DNA of 6,057 bases, taken from contig JAUVIJ010000127.1 in the NCBI GenBank assembly GCA_030592835.1, positions 1 through 6,057 of the forward strand, read 5' to 3'. Numbering within the stretch: position 1 is the stretch's first letter; each line of letters begins with the position of its first letter. Positions 5,885 to 6,057 of the stretch are shown one piece after another. The position numbers and the translations under genes were made by a program. The notes below the pieces were generated by a model that saw only the letters and a list, made by a program, of their open reading frames with translations, ran no database searches and was not told the DNA's origin. This DNA comes from Candidatus Cloacimonadota bacterium. Its GTDB lineage: Bacteria > Cloacimonadota > Cloacimonadia > Cloacimonadales > TCS61.

Positions 5885-6057
5885 ATGAAAAAATATATGT
5901 TGTTTTTTGTAATCTTTTTCTGTCTCGGCTTTTCTCTCTCTGCTATAAATTTCACTAAGATCTATCATAAAAATTATGCTGAGATCGACCGAGTTGTTCT
6001 TGTTTTTGATCAAAAACCGGAGTATGATATATTTGAAGGTCCTGATTATATTGAGAT
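5885..6057 (+). CDS. Secreted protein with signal peptide and possible AMIN-type domain (3' partial)
   Basis: Fifty-seven codons are visible before the window ends. The N-terminus is a classical Sec signal peptide: basic MKK, a hydrophobic run rich in Phe and Leu (about 5-18), and a likely cleavage after the Ala of SLSA at residue 20. There is no lipobox. The exported part begins with strand-like segments, including YAEIDRVVLVFDQKPEYDIF (31-50). This resembles the start of AMIN domains, which bind peptidoglycan or envelope components and occur in N-acetylmuramoyl-L-alanine amidases and secretin-associated proteins. The domain call is a weak pattern match over about 35 residues, and any catalytic part would lie outside the window. 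The gap before it suggests a transcription unit separate from, or only loosely tied to, the rnf operon. Confidence 0.7.
   Translation, partial: MKKYMLFFVIFFCLGFSLSAINFTKIYHKNYAEIDRVVLVFDQKPEYDIFEGPDYIE

Overview
The window carries the greater part of one operon encoding an Rnf complex, the membrane-bound ferredoxin:NAD+ oxidoreductase that couples electron transfer to Na+ or H+ translocation. All genes lie on the + strand in the order rnfC (5' end outside the window), rnfD, rnfG, rnfE, rnfA, rnfB. This is the C-D-G-E-A-B order known from anaerobes such as Acetobacterium and clostridia, not the A-B-C-D-G-E order of gamma-proteobacteria. The reading frames are intact and the diagnostic cofactor residues can all be found: the nucleotide-binding glycine loop and two 4Fe-4S motifs in RnfC, the flavinylation threonines in RnfD and RnfG, the paired membrane cysteines in RnfE and RnfA, and a long polyferredoxin RnfB.

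The six rnf genes are packed tightly: a 12-nt gap, an ATGA overlap, a 14-nt overlap, an 11-nt gap and a 9-nt gap, each with a recognisable Shine-Dalgarno. Seven bases after rnfB comes a TPR-protein region (5115-5762). It is a single reading frame split by one in-frame TAA at 5508-5510, and TPR-type helix residues are encoded between that stop and the next ATG. This suggests either a recently interrupted gene or two short TPR proteins. After a 122-nt AT-rich gap, a secreted protein begins at 5885 with a clear signal peptide and what looks like an AMIN-type beta domain. It runs off the right edge.

Organism: moderately AT-rich, anaerobic (Rnf with a clostridial gene order and long RnfB), and probably diderm, judging by the signal-peptide/AMIN-like protein and by TPR genes of a style common in the FCB group. 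Cloacimonadota or a related lineage is my best guess, held loosely because no phylogenetic marker is present. The six rnf genes end in TAG, TGA, TAA, TAA, TAG and TAA, so all three stop codons are used normally and the standard bacterial code applies.

How it works together, from knowledge of the family: reduced ferredoxin gives electrons to the 4Fe-4S chain of RnfB. They pass through the membrane Fe site of RnfA/RnfE to the covalent flavins of RnfG and RnfD, then to RnfC, where NAD+ is reduced while cations are exported. I see no mobile element, CRISPR array, tRNA or rRNA. The core of the window is a well-known system. The least explained part is the TPR region immediately downstream of rnfB.
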